DNA of 64,000 nucleotides from Streptomyces sp. RPA4-2 (GTDB lineage: Bacteria > Actinomycetota > Actinomycetes > Streptomycetales > Streptomycetaceae): positions 6,448,001-6,512,000 of the forward strand of contig NZ_CP050975.2 in the NCBI RefSeq assembly GCF_012273515.2, read 5' to 3'. Shown piece by piece: positions 1-8,491 of this stretch. Every line of letters begins with the position of its first letter. Positions within the stretch are counted from its first letter, which is position 1. A program made the position numbers and the translations under genes. The notes under the pieces are model-generated. The model had not been told where the DNA came from and did no database searches. It saw nothing but the letters and a program-made list of their open reading frames with translations.

Positions 1-1139
1 TCGTCACGCACGGCGGCGGCAAGGAGCTGGAGGAGCCGGTCGTCGTCCGCCCCACCTCCGAGACGATCATCAACGCCTCCTTCTCCAAGTGGGTGCAGAG
101 CTACCGCGACCTGCCGCTGCTGATCAACCAGTGGGCGAACGTGGTCCGTTGGGAGATGCGACCGCGCGTGTTCCTGCGGACCACCGAGTTCCTGTGGCAG
201 GAGGGCCACACCGCCCACGCCACGTACGAGGACGCCCGGGACTACGCGGCGTACATCCACAAGGAGGTGTACGAGGACTTCATGGTGAACGTCCTCGGCA
301 TCGACGTGCTGCTCGGCCGCAAGACCCCGAGGGAGCGGTTCGCCGGCGCCGTCAACACCCTCACGCTCGAAGGCATGATGGGCGACGGCAAGGCCCTCCA
401 GATGGGCACCAGCCACGAACTCGGCCAGAACTTCGCGAAGGCCTTCAACACCCAGTACCTGTCCAAGGACGGCCGCCAGGAACTCGTCTGGCAGACCTCC
501 TGGGGGTCCTCGACCCGCATGGTCGGTGGCCTGATCATGTCGCACGGCGACGACAGCGGGTTGCGGGTGCCGCCACGGCTCGCCCCCGTCCAGGCCGTCG
601 TCCTCGCGATCAAGGACGACGAGGCGGTTCTGGCCAAGGTCCGCGAGATCGGCGACCGGCTCTCGGCGGCGGGCGTACGGGTCCAGGTGGACGACCGCAC
701 GGACACCCCCTTCGGCCGGCGCGCGGTCGACTGGGAGCTCAAGGGCGTACCCGTGCGCATCGAGGTCGGCCCCCGTGACCTGGAGAACGGCACCGCGATG
801 CTGGCCCGCCGCATCCCCGGGGGCAAGGAGCCGGTCGCCCTCGACGCCCTGGCGGGACTGCTCCCCACCCTCCTGGAGGAGGACCAGGCGCTCCTCCTGG
901 AGCAGTCGCGCGGGCGCCGTGAGTCCCGTACGTCGGACGTGGCGACGATCGAGCAGGCCGTCGAGGCCGCCACGGCCGGCGGCTGGGCCCGCATTCCGTG
1001 GGCCGACCTCGGCGAAGAGGGCGAGGCCAGGCTCGCCGAGCACTCCGTGACCGTACGGTGTCTGGTCGCCGAGGACGGGTCGGTGCCCGGCAGCGACGAC
1101 GCACCGGGTAACGTCGCGGTCGTGGCGCGCGCCTACTGA
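1..1139 (+). CDS. proS: Proline--tRNA ligase (archaeal/eukaryotic-like type), 3' part
   Basis: Charges tRNA-Pro with proline in the cytoplasm. The gene is cut by the left edge; the frame is open from base 3, giving about 379 C-terminal residues. Class II motif 2 is visible (RWEMR, then FLRTTEFLWQEGHTAH). Motif 3 follows as GSSTRMVGG, then MSHGDDSGLRVPP, which is the pattern of the short archaeal/eukaryotic-like ProRS rather than the longer bacterial enzyme with a YbaK-like editing insertion. An anticodon-binding domain and a C-terminal domain ending in VVARAY follow. A 10-bp hairpin lies just downstream. Many actinomycetes also carry a bacterial-type ProRS elsewhere; whether this is the only copy cannot be seen here. 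Identity is firm; the subtype is inferred from motifs. Confidence 0.95.
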   Translation, partial: VTHGGGKELEEPVVVRPTSETIINASFSKWVQSYRDLPLLINQWANVVRWEMRPRVFLRTTEFLWQEGHTAHATYEDARDYAAYIHKEVYEDFMVNVLGIDVLLGRKTPRERFAGAVNTLTLEGMMGDGKALQMGTSHELGQNFAKAFNTQYLSKDGRQELVWQTSWGSSTRMVGGLIMSHGDDSGLRVPPRLAPVQAVVLAIKDDEAVLAKVREIGDRLSAAGVRVQVDDRTDTPFGRRAVDWELKGVPVRIEVGPRDLENGTAMLARRIPGGKEPVALDALAGLLPTLLEEDQALLLEQSRGRRESRTSDVATIEQAVEAATAGGWARIPWADLGEEGEARLAEHSVTVRCLVAEDGSVPGSDDAPGNVAVVARAY

Positions 1140-1192
1140 GCCGTCCCCGAGGGCGGCCGAAACGCCTCTTGCGCATCTGATGACGACAGGTA

Positions 1193-1225
1193 CCCCGGCG
1201 CGCGGACAGCATCTACGCGCCGGGG
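1193..1225 (+). terminator. Hairpin downstream of proS
   Basis: A 10-bp perfect GC stem (1193-1202 with 1216-1225) lies about 55 bases after the proS stop. There is no T-run, as is usual for Streptomyces terminators. Nothing else was recognised between 1140 and 1390. Confidence 0.55.
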
Positions 1226-1390
1226 CGTACGCGTGACTACGTACCAGCTTGGTGCGAGCTGTGAGGCTTCTCCGCAGATCAGCGCACCCGCCCTCGTCAG
1301 GACACATCAGCGGCAACTGACGGGTACGTGCAAATTATTTGGGATGCCCCGGAATAGGAACACACAGGGCCCCCGGCTCGTTGTCACGAC

Positions 1391-1987
1391 GTGAGCACGA
1401 CACCACCTGTTCTTGCCGCAGAACTGGCAGGGGCGTGGGCCGACATTCAGCGGCACCACCCCGAACTGCCGGATCTGGCCGCGCCCGAGTCCCTGATCGG
1501 AGAATCGTCGTCCGCCTGCGGGCACGAACTCTCCTTCGAACGCCTGTTGCACGAGGCAGTCCATGGCATCGCCGCCGCCCGCGGAGTCCGTGACACCTCG
1601 CGCGCCGGCCGCTACCACAACCGCAGATTCCTGGCGATCGCCGAGGAGCTGGGCCTTGACCACCCCGAGGAACCGCATCCCAGCAGCGGCTTCTCGCTCG
1701 TCACGCTCAACCCCGAGGCCAAGCGCCGCTACCGCCCGACCATCGAGCGGCTGCAGCGCGCCCTCAAGGCCCACACCGCCGCGACCGCCGCCGACACGGC
1801 CCGCTCGTTCCGGGGCCCCGCCGCCCGGCACGGCTCCTCCGGAGGAGGCGTCCGCGTCAAAGCGGTCTGCGACTGCGGCCGCAACGTACGGGTCGTCCCG
1901 TCCGTGCTGGCCCAGGCGCCGATCGTGTGCGGGGGGTGCGGCAAGCCCTTCCGGATTCCGGAGGCGGTCGGGGCGGCTGCGAGCTGA
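1391..1987 (+). CDS. SprT-like zinc-binding protein
   Basis: A 198-residue protein with an HExxH zinc-protease motif (HEAVH, about residue 57), followed about 20 residues later by RYHNRRF, matching the third-ligand His region of SprT-like proteins. The C-terminus holds a four-cysteine zinc ribbon (CDCG at about residue 158 and CGGCGKPF at about 181), as in SprT/Spartan-like proteins. A DNA- or DNA-protein-crosslink-related protease role is possible but unproven. It stands alone between proS and the rpsP operon, with gaps of about 250 and 280 bases, so it is probably monocistronic. The ATG at 1391 is the first start and gives a sensible N-terminus. The family call is fairly sure, the function is not. 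Confidence 0.7.
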   Translation: MSTTPPVLAAELAGAWADIQRHHPELPDLAAPESLIGESSSACGHELSFERLLHEAVHGIAAARGVRDTSRAGRYHNRRFLAIAEELGLDHPEEPHPSSGFSLVTLNPEAKRRYRPTIERLQRALKAHTAATAADTARSFRGPAARHGSSGGGVRVKAVCDCGRNVRVVPSVLAQAPIVCGGCGKPFRIPEAVGAAAS

Positions 1988-2270
1988 GAGGACGGCTGCT
2001 CGTGGCAGCCGTGCTCGGCCGCACCGCCCGCTGAGTGCCGGGTACAGCGCCGGCGCCCGGGAGTCGGCGCCGGGTGCCGGTCAGGCATGGGCGCGCGTAC
2101 GTCCGGTGAGGTGAACCTCCAGGGTGTGGCACAATGTCTAGCTGTACTCGACAGTCGCATAGGACCCCTCTCTCCTCCGGCTGACGCGTCCATCGGGCAC
2201 TCGGGTACCGCAACCCCACGCGGCCATCTCGCCGTGCCCAACCACGTCAAGACCAGGAGACACCACTTCC

Positions 2271-2699
2271 GTGGCAGTCAAGATCAAGCTGAAGCGTCTG
2301 GGCAAGATCCGTTCGCCTCACTACCGCATCGTCGTCGCCGACTCCCGTACCCGCCGTGACGGCCGGGCCATCGAGGAGATCGGCCTGTACCACCCGGTGC
2401 AGAACCCCTCGCGCATCGAGGTCGACACGGACCGCGCGCAGTACTGGCTGGGTGTCGGCGCGCAGCCGACCGAGCCCGTGCTCGCCATCCTGAAGCTGAC
2501 CGGTGACTGGCAGAAGTTCAAGGGTCTGCCCGCCCCCGCTCCGCTGCTCGTCGCCGAGCCGAAGGCCTCGCGCCCGCTGTTCGACGCCCTGGGCGGCGAC
2601 GACGAGGGCAAGGGTGAGGCCATCACCCAGAAGAAGAAGGCTGAGAAGAAGGACGAGGCCCCGGCCACGTCCTCTTCGTCTGAGTCGACCGAGGCCTGA
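2271..2699 (+). CDS. rpsP: 30S ribosomal protein S16
   Basis: Structural protein of the small ribosomal subunit. The N-terminal 80 residues are the conserved S16 domain (starts [12 protein letters not shown], then [16 protein letters not shown]). The rest is a charged actinobacterial C-terminal tail rich in K, E and S. Translation starts at GTG 2271, preceded by AGGAGA about 10 bases upstream. It is the first gene of an operon with the KH protein (2-bp gap), rimM and trmD, as in most actinobacteria. The 283 bases upstream (1988-2270) should hold the operon promoter, but no convincing -35/-10 pair could be fixed. Confidence 0.97.
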   Translation: MAVKIKLKRLGKIRSPHYRIVVADSRTRRDGRAIEEIGLYHPVQNPSRIEVDTDRAQYWLGVGAQPTEPVLAILKLTGDWQKFKGLPAPAPLLVAEPKASRPLFDALGGDDEGKGEAITQKKKAEKKDEAPATSSSSESTEA

Positions 2700-2701
2700 G
2701 C

Positions 2702-2941
2702 ATGCTCGAGGAGGCTCTCGAGCACCTCGTGAAGGGCATCGTCGACAACCCCGACGATGTGCAGGTCGCCTCGCGCGACCTGCGCCGCGGGCGCGTACTC
2801 GAGGTCCGGGTCCACCCCGACGACCTCGGTAAGGTGATCGGCCGCAACGGCCGCACCGCGCGCGCTCTGCGCACCGTCGTGGGCGCCATCGGCGGCCGCG
2901 GTGTCCGCGTCGACCTCGTCGACGTGGACCACGTCCGCTGA
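2702..2941 (+). CDS. KH-domain RNA-binding protein (KhpA/YlqC family)
   Basis: A 79-residue protein made almost entirely of one KH RNA-binding domain. The GxxG loop is GRNG within KVIGRNGRTARALR (about residues 41-54). Members of this family bind RNA, often in complex with a Jag/KhpB partner, and are usually encoded between rpsP and rimM, as here. It starts 2 bases after the rpsP stop, so translational coupling is likely. Length and context are typical. Confidence 0.92.
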   Translation: MLEEALEHLVKGIVDNPDDVQVASRDLRRGRVLEVRVHPDDLGKVIGRNGRTARALRTVVGAIGGRGVRVDLVDVDHVR

Positions 2942-2961
2942 CGTAACAGGCAGCACCGGCT

Positions 2962-2997
2962 CGGGCCGGGGAGGGCCATCCGGCCGTCCCCGGCCCG
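2962..2997 (+). terminator. Intra-operon hairpin between KH gene and rimM
   Basis: A 10-bp perfect stem (2962-2971 with 2988-2997) enclosing a second small GGCC inverted repeat. It lies in the 107-base gap before rimM and could attenuate transcription or act as an mRNA-processing or stability element. No T-run. Confidence 0.4.
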
Positions 2998-3048
2998 TAG
3001 TCGTCTGCGAAGCAACGCCGCAGGCACACCGACAGGAGATCAAGCACA

Positions 3049-3612
3049 GTGCAGCTGGTAGTCGCTCGCGTCGGCCGCGCCCACGGCATCAAGGGCGAGG
3101 TCACCGTCGAGGTACGTACCGACGAGCCGGAGATCAGGCTCGCCCCCGGTGCCGTCCTGGCCACCGACCCCGCCTCCACCGGTCCACTGACCATCGAGAC
3201 GGGCCGCGTGCACAGCGGACGTCTGCTGCTGCGTTTCGAGGGCGTACGCGACCGCAACGCCGCCGAGGCACTGCGCAACACCCTGCTCATCGCCGACGTC
3301 GACCCGGACGAGAAGCCCGAGGCCCCGGACGAGTACTACGACCACCAGCTGATGGACCTCGACGTGGTCACCAAGGAGGGCGACGAGGTCGGACGGATCA
3401 CCGAGATCTCGCACCTGCCGTCGCAGGACCTGTTCGTTGTCGAACGGCCGGACGGCACCGAGGTCATGATCCCGTTCGTCGAGGAGATCGTCATCGAGAT
3501 CGACCTGGACGAGCAGCGGGCCGTCATCGACCCGCCGCCGGGCCTGATCGACGACCGCGCCGAGATCGCGTCCACCCGGGACACCGCCCAGGAAGCCGGG
3601 GAAGAGGCGTAA
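3049..3612 (+). CDS. rimM: Ribosome maturation factor RimM
   Basis: Assists maturation of the 30S subunit head domain, binding S19. The 187-residue protein shows the N-terminal RimM beta-barrel ([15 protein letters not shown]) and a C-terminal PRC barrel ([13 protein letters not shown] through [10 protein letters not shown]), then an acidic tail. GTG start at 3049 has CAGGAG about 9 bases upstream. Its stop overlaps the trmD start (TAATG), a usual sign of translational coupling. Confidence 0.96.
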   Translation: MQLVVARVGRAHGIKGEVTVEVRTDEPEIRLAPGAVLATDPASTGPLTIETGRVHSGRLLLRFEGVRDRNAAEALRNTLLIADVDPDEKPEAPDEYYDHQLMDLDVVTKEGDEVGRITEISHLPSQDLFVVERPDGTEVMIPFVEEIVIEIDLDEQRAVIDPPPGLIDDRAEIASTRDTAQEAGEEA

Positions 3613-4433
3613 TGCGGCTGGACGTCGTCACGATCTTCCCGGAGTACCTGGACCCCCTGAACGTCTCGCTCGTCGGCAAGGCACGCGCGCGCGGACAGCT
3701 GAACGTGCACGTGCACGACCTTCGGGAGTGGACGTACGACCGCCACAACACGGTCGACGACACCCCGTACGGCGGCGGCCCCGGCATGGTCATGAAGACC
3801 GACCCCTGGGGCGACGCCCTGGACTCCGTACTGGCCGACGGATACGAGACGGGCTCGCACGGGCCCGTCCTCGTCGTGCCCACACCCAGCGGACGCCCCT
3901 TCACCCAGGAACTCGCCGTCGAGCTGTCCGAGCGCCCCTGGCTGGTCTTCACCCCCGCCCGCTACGAGGGCATCGACCGCCGGGTCATCGACGAGTACGC
4001 CACACGCATGCCGGTCCACGAGGTGTCCATCGGCGACTACGTGCTCGCCGGCGGCGAGGCCGCCGTGCTCGTCGTCACGGAGGCCGTGGCGCGCCTGCTG
4101 CCGGGCGTCCTGGGCAACGCCGAGTCCCACCGGGACGACTCCTTCGCCCCCGGCGCCATGGCCAACCTCCTGGAGGGGCCCGTCTACACCAAGCCCCCCC
4201 AGTGGCGCGGCCGGGAGATCCCCGAGGTACTGCTCAGCGGCCACCACGGCAAGATCGCCCGCTGGCGCCGCGACGAGGCCCTGCGCCGTACCGCGGCCAA
4301 CCGGCCCGACCTCATCGAGCGCTGCGACGCGTCCCTCTTCGACAAGAAGGACCGCGAAATGCTCTCGATCCTGGGATGGCAGCCGGAACCCGACGGCCGA
4401 TTTTGGCGCAGGCCCGAGGCCGTGGAAGAATAG
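3612..4433 (+). CDS. trmD: tRNA (guanine-N1)-methyltransferase TrmD
   Basis: Methylates G37 of tRNAs reading CNN and some other codons, using S-adenosylmethionine, to prevent +1 frameshifting. The 273-residue protein begins [13 protein letters not shown] and has the SPOUT trefoil-knot region (SIGDYVLAGGEAAVLV, about residues 140-155) and the PYGGGPGMVM loop near residue 55. The frame stays open far upstream of 3612, but the conserved N-terminus and the TAATG overlap with rimM fix this start. C-terminal helices end in FWRRPEAVEE. Confidence 0.97.
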   Translation: MRLDVVTIFPEYLDPLNVSLVGKARARGQLNVHVHDLREWTYDRHNTVDDTPYGGGPGMVMKTDPWGDALDSVLADGYETGSHGPVLVVPTPSGRPFTQELAVELSERPWLVFTPARYEGIDRRVIDEYATRMPVHEVSIGDYVLAGGEAAVLVVTEAVARLLPGVLGNAESHRDDSFAPGAMANLLEGPVYTKPPQWRGREIPEVLLSGHHGKIARWRRDEALRRTAANRPDLIERCDASLFDKKDREMLSILGWQPEPDGRFWRRPEAVEE

Positions 4434-4565
4434 GCCGCTGCTCTACGTCGTCCGGCGTGCGCCCCTGCCACAGGGGGACACGACGCCCGCCCCGACGCGG
4501 CAGCACTCTCCTGAAAACCCTTCTCCCGTCGATGACCTGTGGCATTGGCGAAGAAAGCAGATCCA

Positions 4566-4916
4566 ATGTCTCACCTGCTCGACTCCGTCGACAGCGCCTC
4601 GCTGCGCACCGACATCCCGGCCTTCCGCCCGGGTGACACCGTCAACGTCCACGTGCGCGTCATCGAGGGCAACCGCTCCCGTGTGCAGCAGTTCAAGGGC
4701 GTCGTCATCCGTCGCCAGGGCGCCGGTGTCCGCGAGACCTTCACGGTCCGCAAGGTCTCCTTCTCGGTCGGCGTCGAGCGCACCTTCCCGGTGCACACCC
4801 CGATCGTCGAGAAGATCGAGCTCGTCACCCGCGGTGACGTGCGTCGCGCGAAGCTCTACTACCTCCGTGACCTGCGCGGCAAGGCCGCGAAGATCAAGGA
4901 GAAGCGCGACAACTGA
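4566..4916 (+). CDS. rplS: 50S ribosomal protein L19
   Basis: Large-subunit protein at the 30S-50S interface. 116 residues, starting [13 protein letters not shown], with the conserved core [10 protein letters not shown] and [13 protein letters not shown]. An ATG at 4539 would add nine residues (MALAKKADP), but the 4566 start matches the usual Streptomyces length. It lies 132 bases after trmD and probably shares its operon, though a separate promoter in that gap is possible. Confidence 0.96.
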   Translation: MSHLLDSVDSASLRTDIPAFRPGDTVNVHVRVIEGNRSRVQQFKGVVIRRQGAGVRETFTVRKVSFSVGVERTFPVHTPIVEKIELVTRGDVRRAKLYYLRDLRGKAAKIKEKRDN

Positions 4917-4961
4917 GCTCGCGCGGAGGCTCATACGGACGCCGGATAACATCTGGCTCCG

Positions 4962-5759
4962 ATGAACACCGAAGCACAGCACACGGAGCGCGACCGCTCC
5001 TCCCACCCCGCCGAGTCCGAGGAGATCTCGGGCACCCAGGGGCAGGAGGGACGGTCGCGTTTCGCGTTGCTGGACCGGGTCGCGCAGTGGCTCCCCGGCG
5101 GGCGGATCACCCTGACCGTGCTGGTCTGCCTCCTGTTCCTGGTCGGCTTCAGCACCTTCGTGATGCAGCCCTTCGAGATTCCCAGCAGCTCGATGGAGCG
5201 CGGATTGAGGATCGGGGACCGCGTTCTCGTAAATAAGTTGGCGTACCGTTTCGGTGCTGAGCCGCAGCGGGGAGACATCGTCGTGTTCGACGGCACCGGC
5301 TACTTCGGGAACGCCGACTACGTCAAACGCGTCGTCGGTGTGGGGGGAGACCATGTGGTCTGCTGCGACAAGGAGGGGAGGCTCGAGGTGAACGGCCGTT
5401 CGGTCGACGAGTCGACGTTTCTGTATCCCGGGGACAGCCCGTCGGAGGTGCCCTTCGACGTCGTCGTGCCCACCGGCAGTCTGTTCCTCCTGGGCGACCA
5501 CCGCAGCGACTCCAGCGACTCCCGGGACCACCTGGGGTCCCCCGGGGGCGGCATGATCCCCGTCGGCGACGTCATCGGCCGCGCCGACTGGATCGCCTGG
5601 CCCTCGGACGACCGGGCCCGGCTGAGACGCCCCGGCGCCTACGCGCGCGTGCCGGCCGCGGAGGCCGACTGGATCGCCTGGCCCTCGGACGACCGGGCCC
5701 GGCTGAGACGCCCCGGCGCCTACGCGCGCGTGCCGGCCGCGGACGGTGCCCATGGGTAA
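4962..5759 (+). CDS. sipW: Type I signal peptidase (SipW-like)
   Basis: Membrane-bound serine/lysine protease that removes signal peptides from exported proteins. One N-terminal membrane segment (about residues 49-66) is followed by the catalytic Ser in IPSSSM (S77) and the general-base Lys in YVKRVVGVGGD (K122), then the GDHRSDSSDSRDH box. First of four tandem paralogues; it overlaps the next gene. Unlike the other three it has no clear C-terminal membrane segment. Its C-terminus carries a 27-residue tandem duplication of the segment starting ADWIAWPSDD, from an 81-bp DNA repeat; only one copy is expected in this family. The sip letter is assigned by order and is inferred. Confidence 0.93.
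   Translation: MNTEAQHTERDRSSHPAESEEISGTQGQEGRSRFALLDRVAQWLPGGRITLTVLVCLLFLVGFSTFVMQPFEIPSSSMERGLRIGDRVLVNKLAYRFGAEPQRGDIVVFDGTGYFGNADYVKRVVGVGGDHVVCCDKEGRLEVNGRSVDESTFLYPGDSPSEVPFDVVVPTGSLFLLGDHRSDSSDSRDHLGSPGGGMIPVGDVIGRADWIAWPSDDRARLRRPGAYARVPAAEADWIAWPSDDRARLRRPGAYARVPAADGAHG
5583..5744 (+). repeat. 81-bp direct tandem duplication inside sipW
   Basis: Units 5583-5663 and 5664-5744 are identical except for the last base, so 80 consecutive positions match. The duplication is in frame (27 codons) and repeats the last conserved block (ADWIAWP) plus the C-terminal tail. Identity at synonymous sites means a very recent event or an assembly artefact. Confidence 0.95.
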
Positions 5760-6834
5760 CCGCGGAAGGCCGCGCGGAGTCTCCGAAAGCGCGGCCGACA
5801 ACCTGCTGCCCACCGGGACACGGCGTGCCTCCGGCGGCGCGGTACGCCCCGGCCGCGCCGAGCGCCGCAAGCTCCAGCGCAAGGTGAAGCGACGACGGCG
5901 GCGCTCCGCGGTCAAGGAGATCCCGCTTCTCGTCGGCGTCGCGGTGCTCATAGCCCTGGTCCTCAAGACCTTCCTCGTCCAGGCCTTCGTCATCCCCTCG
6001 GGTTCCATGGAGAGCACGATCCAGATCGGCGACCGGGTGCTCGTCGACAAGTTCACGCCATGGTTCGGCTCCAAGCCGCAGCGCGGTGACGTCGTCGTCT
6101 TCAAGGACCCCGGGGACTGGCTGGCCGGGGAGAAGACCACCAAGAAGAACGACCCTGTCGTCATCAAGCAGGTCAAGGAGGGGCTGACCCAGATCGGTCT
6201 GCTGCCCTCCGACAACGACAAGGACCTCATCAAGCGGGTCGTCGCGGTCGGCGGCGACACCGTCAAGTGCTGCGACACGCAGGGGCGCGTCACGGTCAAC
6301 GGCATGCCGCTCGAGGAGCCGTACATACACGCCGACAACAAACCGTCGGATTTCCCCTTCGAGGAGACCGTCCCCAAGGGCCGCCTCTGGGTCATGGGCG
6401 ATCATCGGGCCAACTCGGCCGACTCCAGGTACCACCGCAAGGAGAAGTACGGCGGTACCGTCTCCGAGAAGTCCGTCGTCGGCAGAGCCATGGTCATCGC
6501 GTGGCCCTTCGGGCACTGGACCCGCCTGAAGGAGCCGGACACGTACGCGTCGGTGCCGAGCGGGTCGACCACGGCCATGGGACCGTCGCATAGGGTGGCG
6601 TCCGCGGATCTCAATGGATTGATCCCGCTCCCGAGCCCTGCGGAACTCCCGCTCGTTATGGGAGTGGTGGGCCTGCGCCGGATCCGGGGCAGGCGGCGGC
6701 ACGGAGTGAGGAGTGGATGTGGGGGATTTGGCGGTCGGCGCACGATCCGGACACGATGGCCCCGAGGAACAGCCGGAGCGAACCGACGGATCGGCCACCC
6801 CGGCCACGAACGAGGTCGTCGCCACCGGGAGTGA
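5752..6834 (+). CDS. sipX: Type I signal peptidase (SipX-like)
   Basis: Second signal peptidase paralogue, 360 residues. A strongly basic cytoplasmic segment (KVKRRRRR) precedes one N-terminal membrane helix (about residues 57-77). Catalytic Ser is in IPSGSM (S85) and Lys in LIKRVVAVGGD (K161); the GDHRANSADSRYH box follows. A hydrophobic stretch near residue 300 (LPLVMGVVGL), followed by arginines, is the C-terminal anchor typical of SipX/Y/Z. The ATG at 5752 overlaps the sipW stop; a GTG six bases upstream is an alternative. The 3' end overlaps sipY by about 120 bases, and the low-complexity Arg/Gly tail in that overlap may not be conserved. Confidence 0.92.
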   Translation: MGNRGRPRGVSESAADNLLPTGTRRASGGAVRPGRAERRKLQRKVKRRRRRSAVKEIPLLVGVAVLIALVLKTFLVQAFVIPSGSMESTIQIGDRVLVDKFTPWFGSKPQRGDVVVFKDPGDWLAGEKTTKKNDPVVIKQVKEGLTQIGLLPSDNDKDLIKRVVAVGGDTVKCCDTQGRVTVNGMPLEEPYIHADNKPSDFPFEETVPKGRLWVMGDHRANSADSRYHRKEKYGGTVSEKSVVGRAMVIAWPFGHWTRLKEPDTYASVPSGSTTAMGPSHRVASADLNGLIPLPSPAELPLVMGVVGLRRIRGRRRHGVRSGCGGFGGRRTIRTRWPRGTAGANRRIGHPGHERGRRHRE

Positions 6835-7663
6835 ATCCGGGGACGGCGGCGGTACGAAGGAGCACGGCGAGCAGGACGAGAAGCCCAAGAATCCGCGTTC
6901 CTTCTGGAAGGAACTGCCGCTCCTCATCGGTATCGCACTGGTCCTCGCGCTGCTGATCAAGACCTTCCTGGTACAGGCGTTCTCGATCCCCTCGGACTCG
7001 ATGCAGAACACCCTCCAGCAGGGCGACCGCGTACTGGTCGACAAGCTCACACCGTGGTTCGGCTCGGAGCCCTCACGCGGCGAGGTCGTCGTCTTCCACG
7101 ACCCCGACAACTGGCTGGCGGGCGAGCCGACGCCCAACCCGAACGCCGTGCAGCAGGTCCTCAGCAAGATCGGCCTGATGCCGTCCGCGGACGAGAAGGA
7201 CCTCATCAAGCGGGTCATCGGTGTCGCCGGCGACACGATCGAGTGCGAGAACTCCGGCCCGCTGACGGTCAACGGCAAGGCGCTCAACGAGACGTACGTG
7301 TACGCCGGGAACACGCCGTGCAGCGTCGACGACCAGGGCGGCCAGTTCAAGGTGACGGTACCCGCGGGCAAAATCTGGGTCATGGGCGACCACCGGCAGA
7401 ACTCGCTGGACTCCCGCTACCACCAGCAGGACAAGTACCAGGGCTTCGTGCCCGTGGGCAACGTCGTGGGCCGCGCCATCGTGATCGCCTGGCCGCCCAC
7501 CCGCTGGAACACGCTGCCGATCCCCGACACCTTCGACCAGAACCTCAGCGCGGCCGCCCCGGGCGCCCTGGGACTGGCCGGCGCGGCGCCGCTGGTGCTG
7601 TGGCGCAGGCGTCGCCTTACCGCCGGAAACCCCAGGGTTTCTGGCCGGGGTACCGCCGGGTAG
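6713..7663 (+). CDS. sipY: Type I signal peptidase (SipY-like)
   Basis: Third paralogue, about 316 residues. An acidic, low-complexity cytoplasmic N-terminus (about 70 residues) precedes the membrane helix ELPLLIGIALVLALLI. Catalytic Ser is in IPSDSM and Lys in LIKRVIGVAGD; the box GDHRQNSLDSRYH follows. A C-terminal membrane segment (ALGLAGAAPLVLW) is followed by RRRR-type charges. Start taken as GTG 6713, with GGAG about six bases upstream; GTG 6719 is equally possible. Both lie inside the sipX 3' end, giving a long overlap. Confidence 0.92.
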   Translation: MDVGDLAVGARSGHDGPEEQPERTDGSATPATNEVVATGSESGDGGGTKEHGEQDEKPKNPRSFWKELPLLIGIALVLALLIKTFLVQAFSIPSDSMQNTLQQGDRVLVDKLTPWFGSEPSRGEVVVFHDPDNWLAGEPTPNPNAVQQVLSKIGLMPSADEKDLIKRVIGVAGDTIECENSGPLTVNGKALNETYVYAGNTPCSVDDQGGQFKVTVPAGKIWVMGDHRQNSLDSRYHQQDKYQGFVPVGNVVGRAIVIAWPPTRWNTLPIPDTFDQNLSAAAPGALGLAGAAPLVLWRRRRLTAGNPRVSGRGTAG

Positions 7664-7744
7664 GGTGCCGTCCCAGATCGCCGATCTTCCGCGGGCCGTA
7701 CCCAGGACCGCGGGGTCGATTCTCCGAGTCGGGGGAGCACTGGG

Positions 7745-8491
7745 ATGAGCAGGACGTCAGGTCGTACGGACGAGGGCCACGGTCGGCTCGGCAGCGTGCT
7801 GTCGGGACTGGCCGTGGCCCTCGGCTGTGTGCTCTTCCTCGGCGGCTTCGCCTGGGGCGCCGTCGTCTATCAGCCGTACACCGTGCCGACCGAGTCGATG
7901 GTGCCGACCATCAAGGTCGGCGACCGCATCCTGGCGGAGCGGATAGACGGCAATGACGTCAAGCGCGGTGACGTCATCGTCTTCAAGCAGAAGAGCTGGG
8001 GCGACATGCTGATCGTCAAGCGGGTCGTCGCGGTCGGCGGTGACACCGTCGCCTGCTGCACGAACGGCAAGCTGACCGTCAACGACAAGAAGATCGACGA
8101 ACCGTATCTCCCCAAGGGGCAGGCCGCCGAGACGAACCGGATCCCGACCGTCGAGGTCCCCAAGGGACGACTCTTCCTGCTCGGTGACGAGCGCAGCGGC
8201 TCACTGGACTCGACGGCGCACCTCACCGAGGCCTTCAACGGCACGGTGTCGCGCGCCGCGGTGAAGGGCCGCGTAGACGCCGTCGCCTGGCCCATGAAGG
8301 GCATGCTGAAGCGCCCCACGGGCTTCGAGACGCTCGGCGGGATCTCGACGCCGGGTCCGCTGCGGCCGATCCTGACCGCGGTGATGGCGGGCGCGGTGCT
8401 CGTGCTGGGCGGGGCGGCGTACGGCCCGGTCGCCAAGCGCCTGGGGCGGCGGCGTGGCCGGGGGCGGACGGAGCCGGTCGGTGTCGGCTGA
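7745..8491 (+). CDS. sipZ: Type I signal peptidase (SipZ-like)
   Basis: Fourth paralogue, 248 residues, and the most divergent. N-terminal membrane helix (about residues 17-38), catalytic Ser in VPTESM (about S54), Lys in IVKRVVAVGGD, the box GDERSGSLDSTAH with Glu in place of the usual His, and a C-terminal membrane segment (ILTAVMAGAVLVLGGAA) followed by basic residues. It lies 81 bases after sipY and overlaps the NUDIX gene by 11 bases, so the two are probably translationally coupled. Confidence 0.93.
   Translation: MSRTSGRTDEGHGRLGSVLSGLAVALGCVLFLGGFAWGAVVYQPYTVPTESMVPTIKVGDRILAERIDGNDVKRGDVIVFKQKSWGDMLIVKRVVAVGGDTVACCTNGKLTVNDKKIDEPYLPKGQAAETNRIPTVEVPKGRLFLLGDERSGSLDSTAHLTEAFNGTVSRAAVKGRVDAVAWPMKGMLKRPTGFETLGGISTPGPLRPILTAVMAGAVLVLGGAAYGPVAKRLGRRRGRGRTEPVGVG

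Noticed and set aside
2901..3611. TrmD starting 237 residues earlier
   Set aside because: The upstream part overlaps rimM and the KH gene in another frame and is Arg-rich noise; the conserved TrmD start is at 3612.
4443..6395. A 650-residue minus-strand frame
   Set aside because: It is the shadow of rplS, sipW and sipX and has no recognisable domain.
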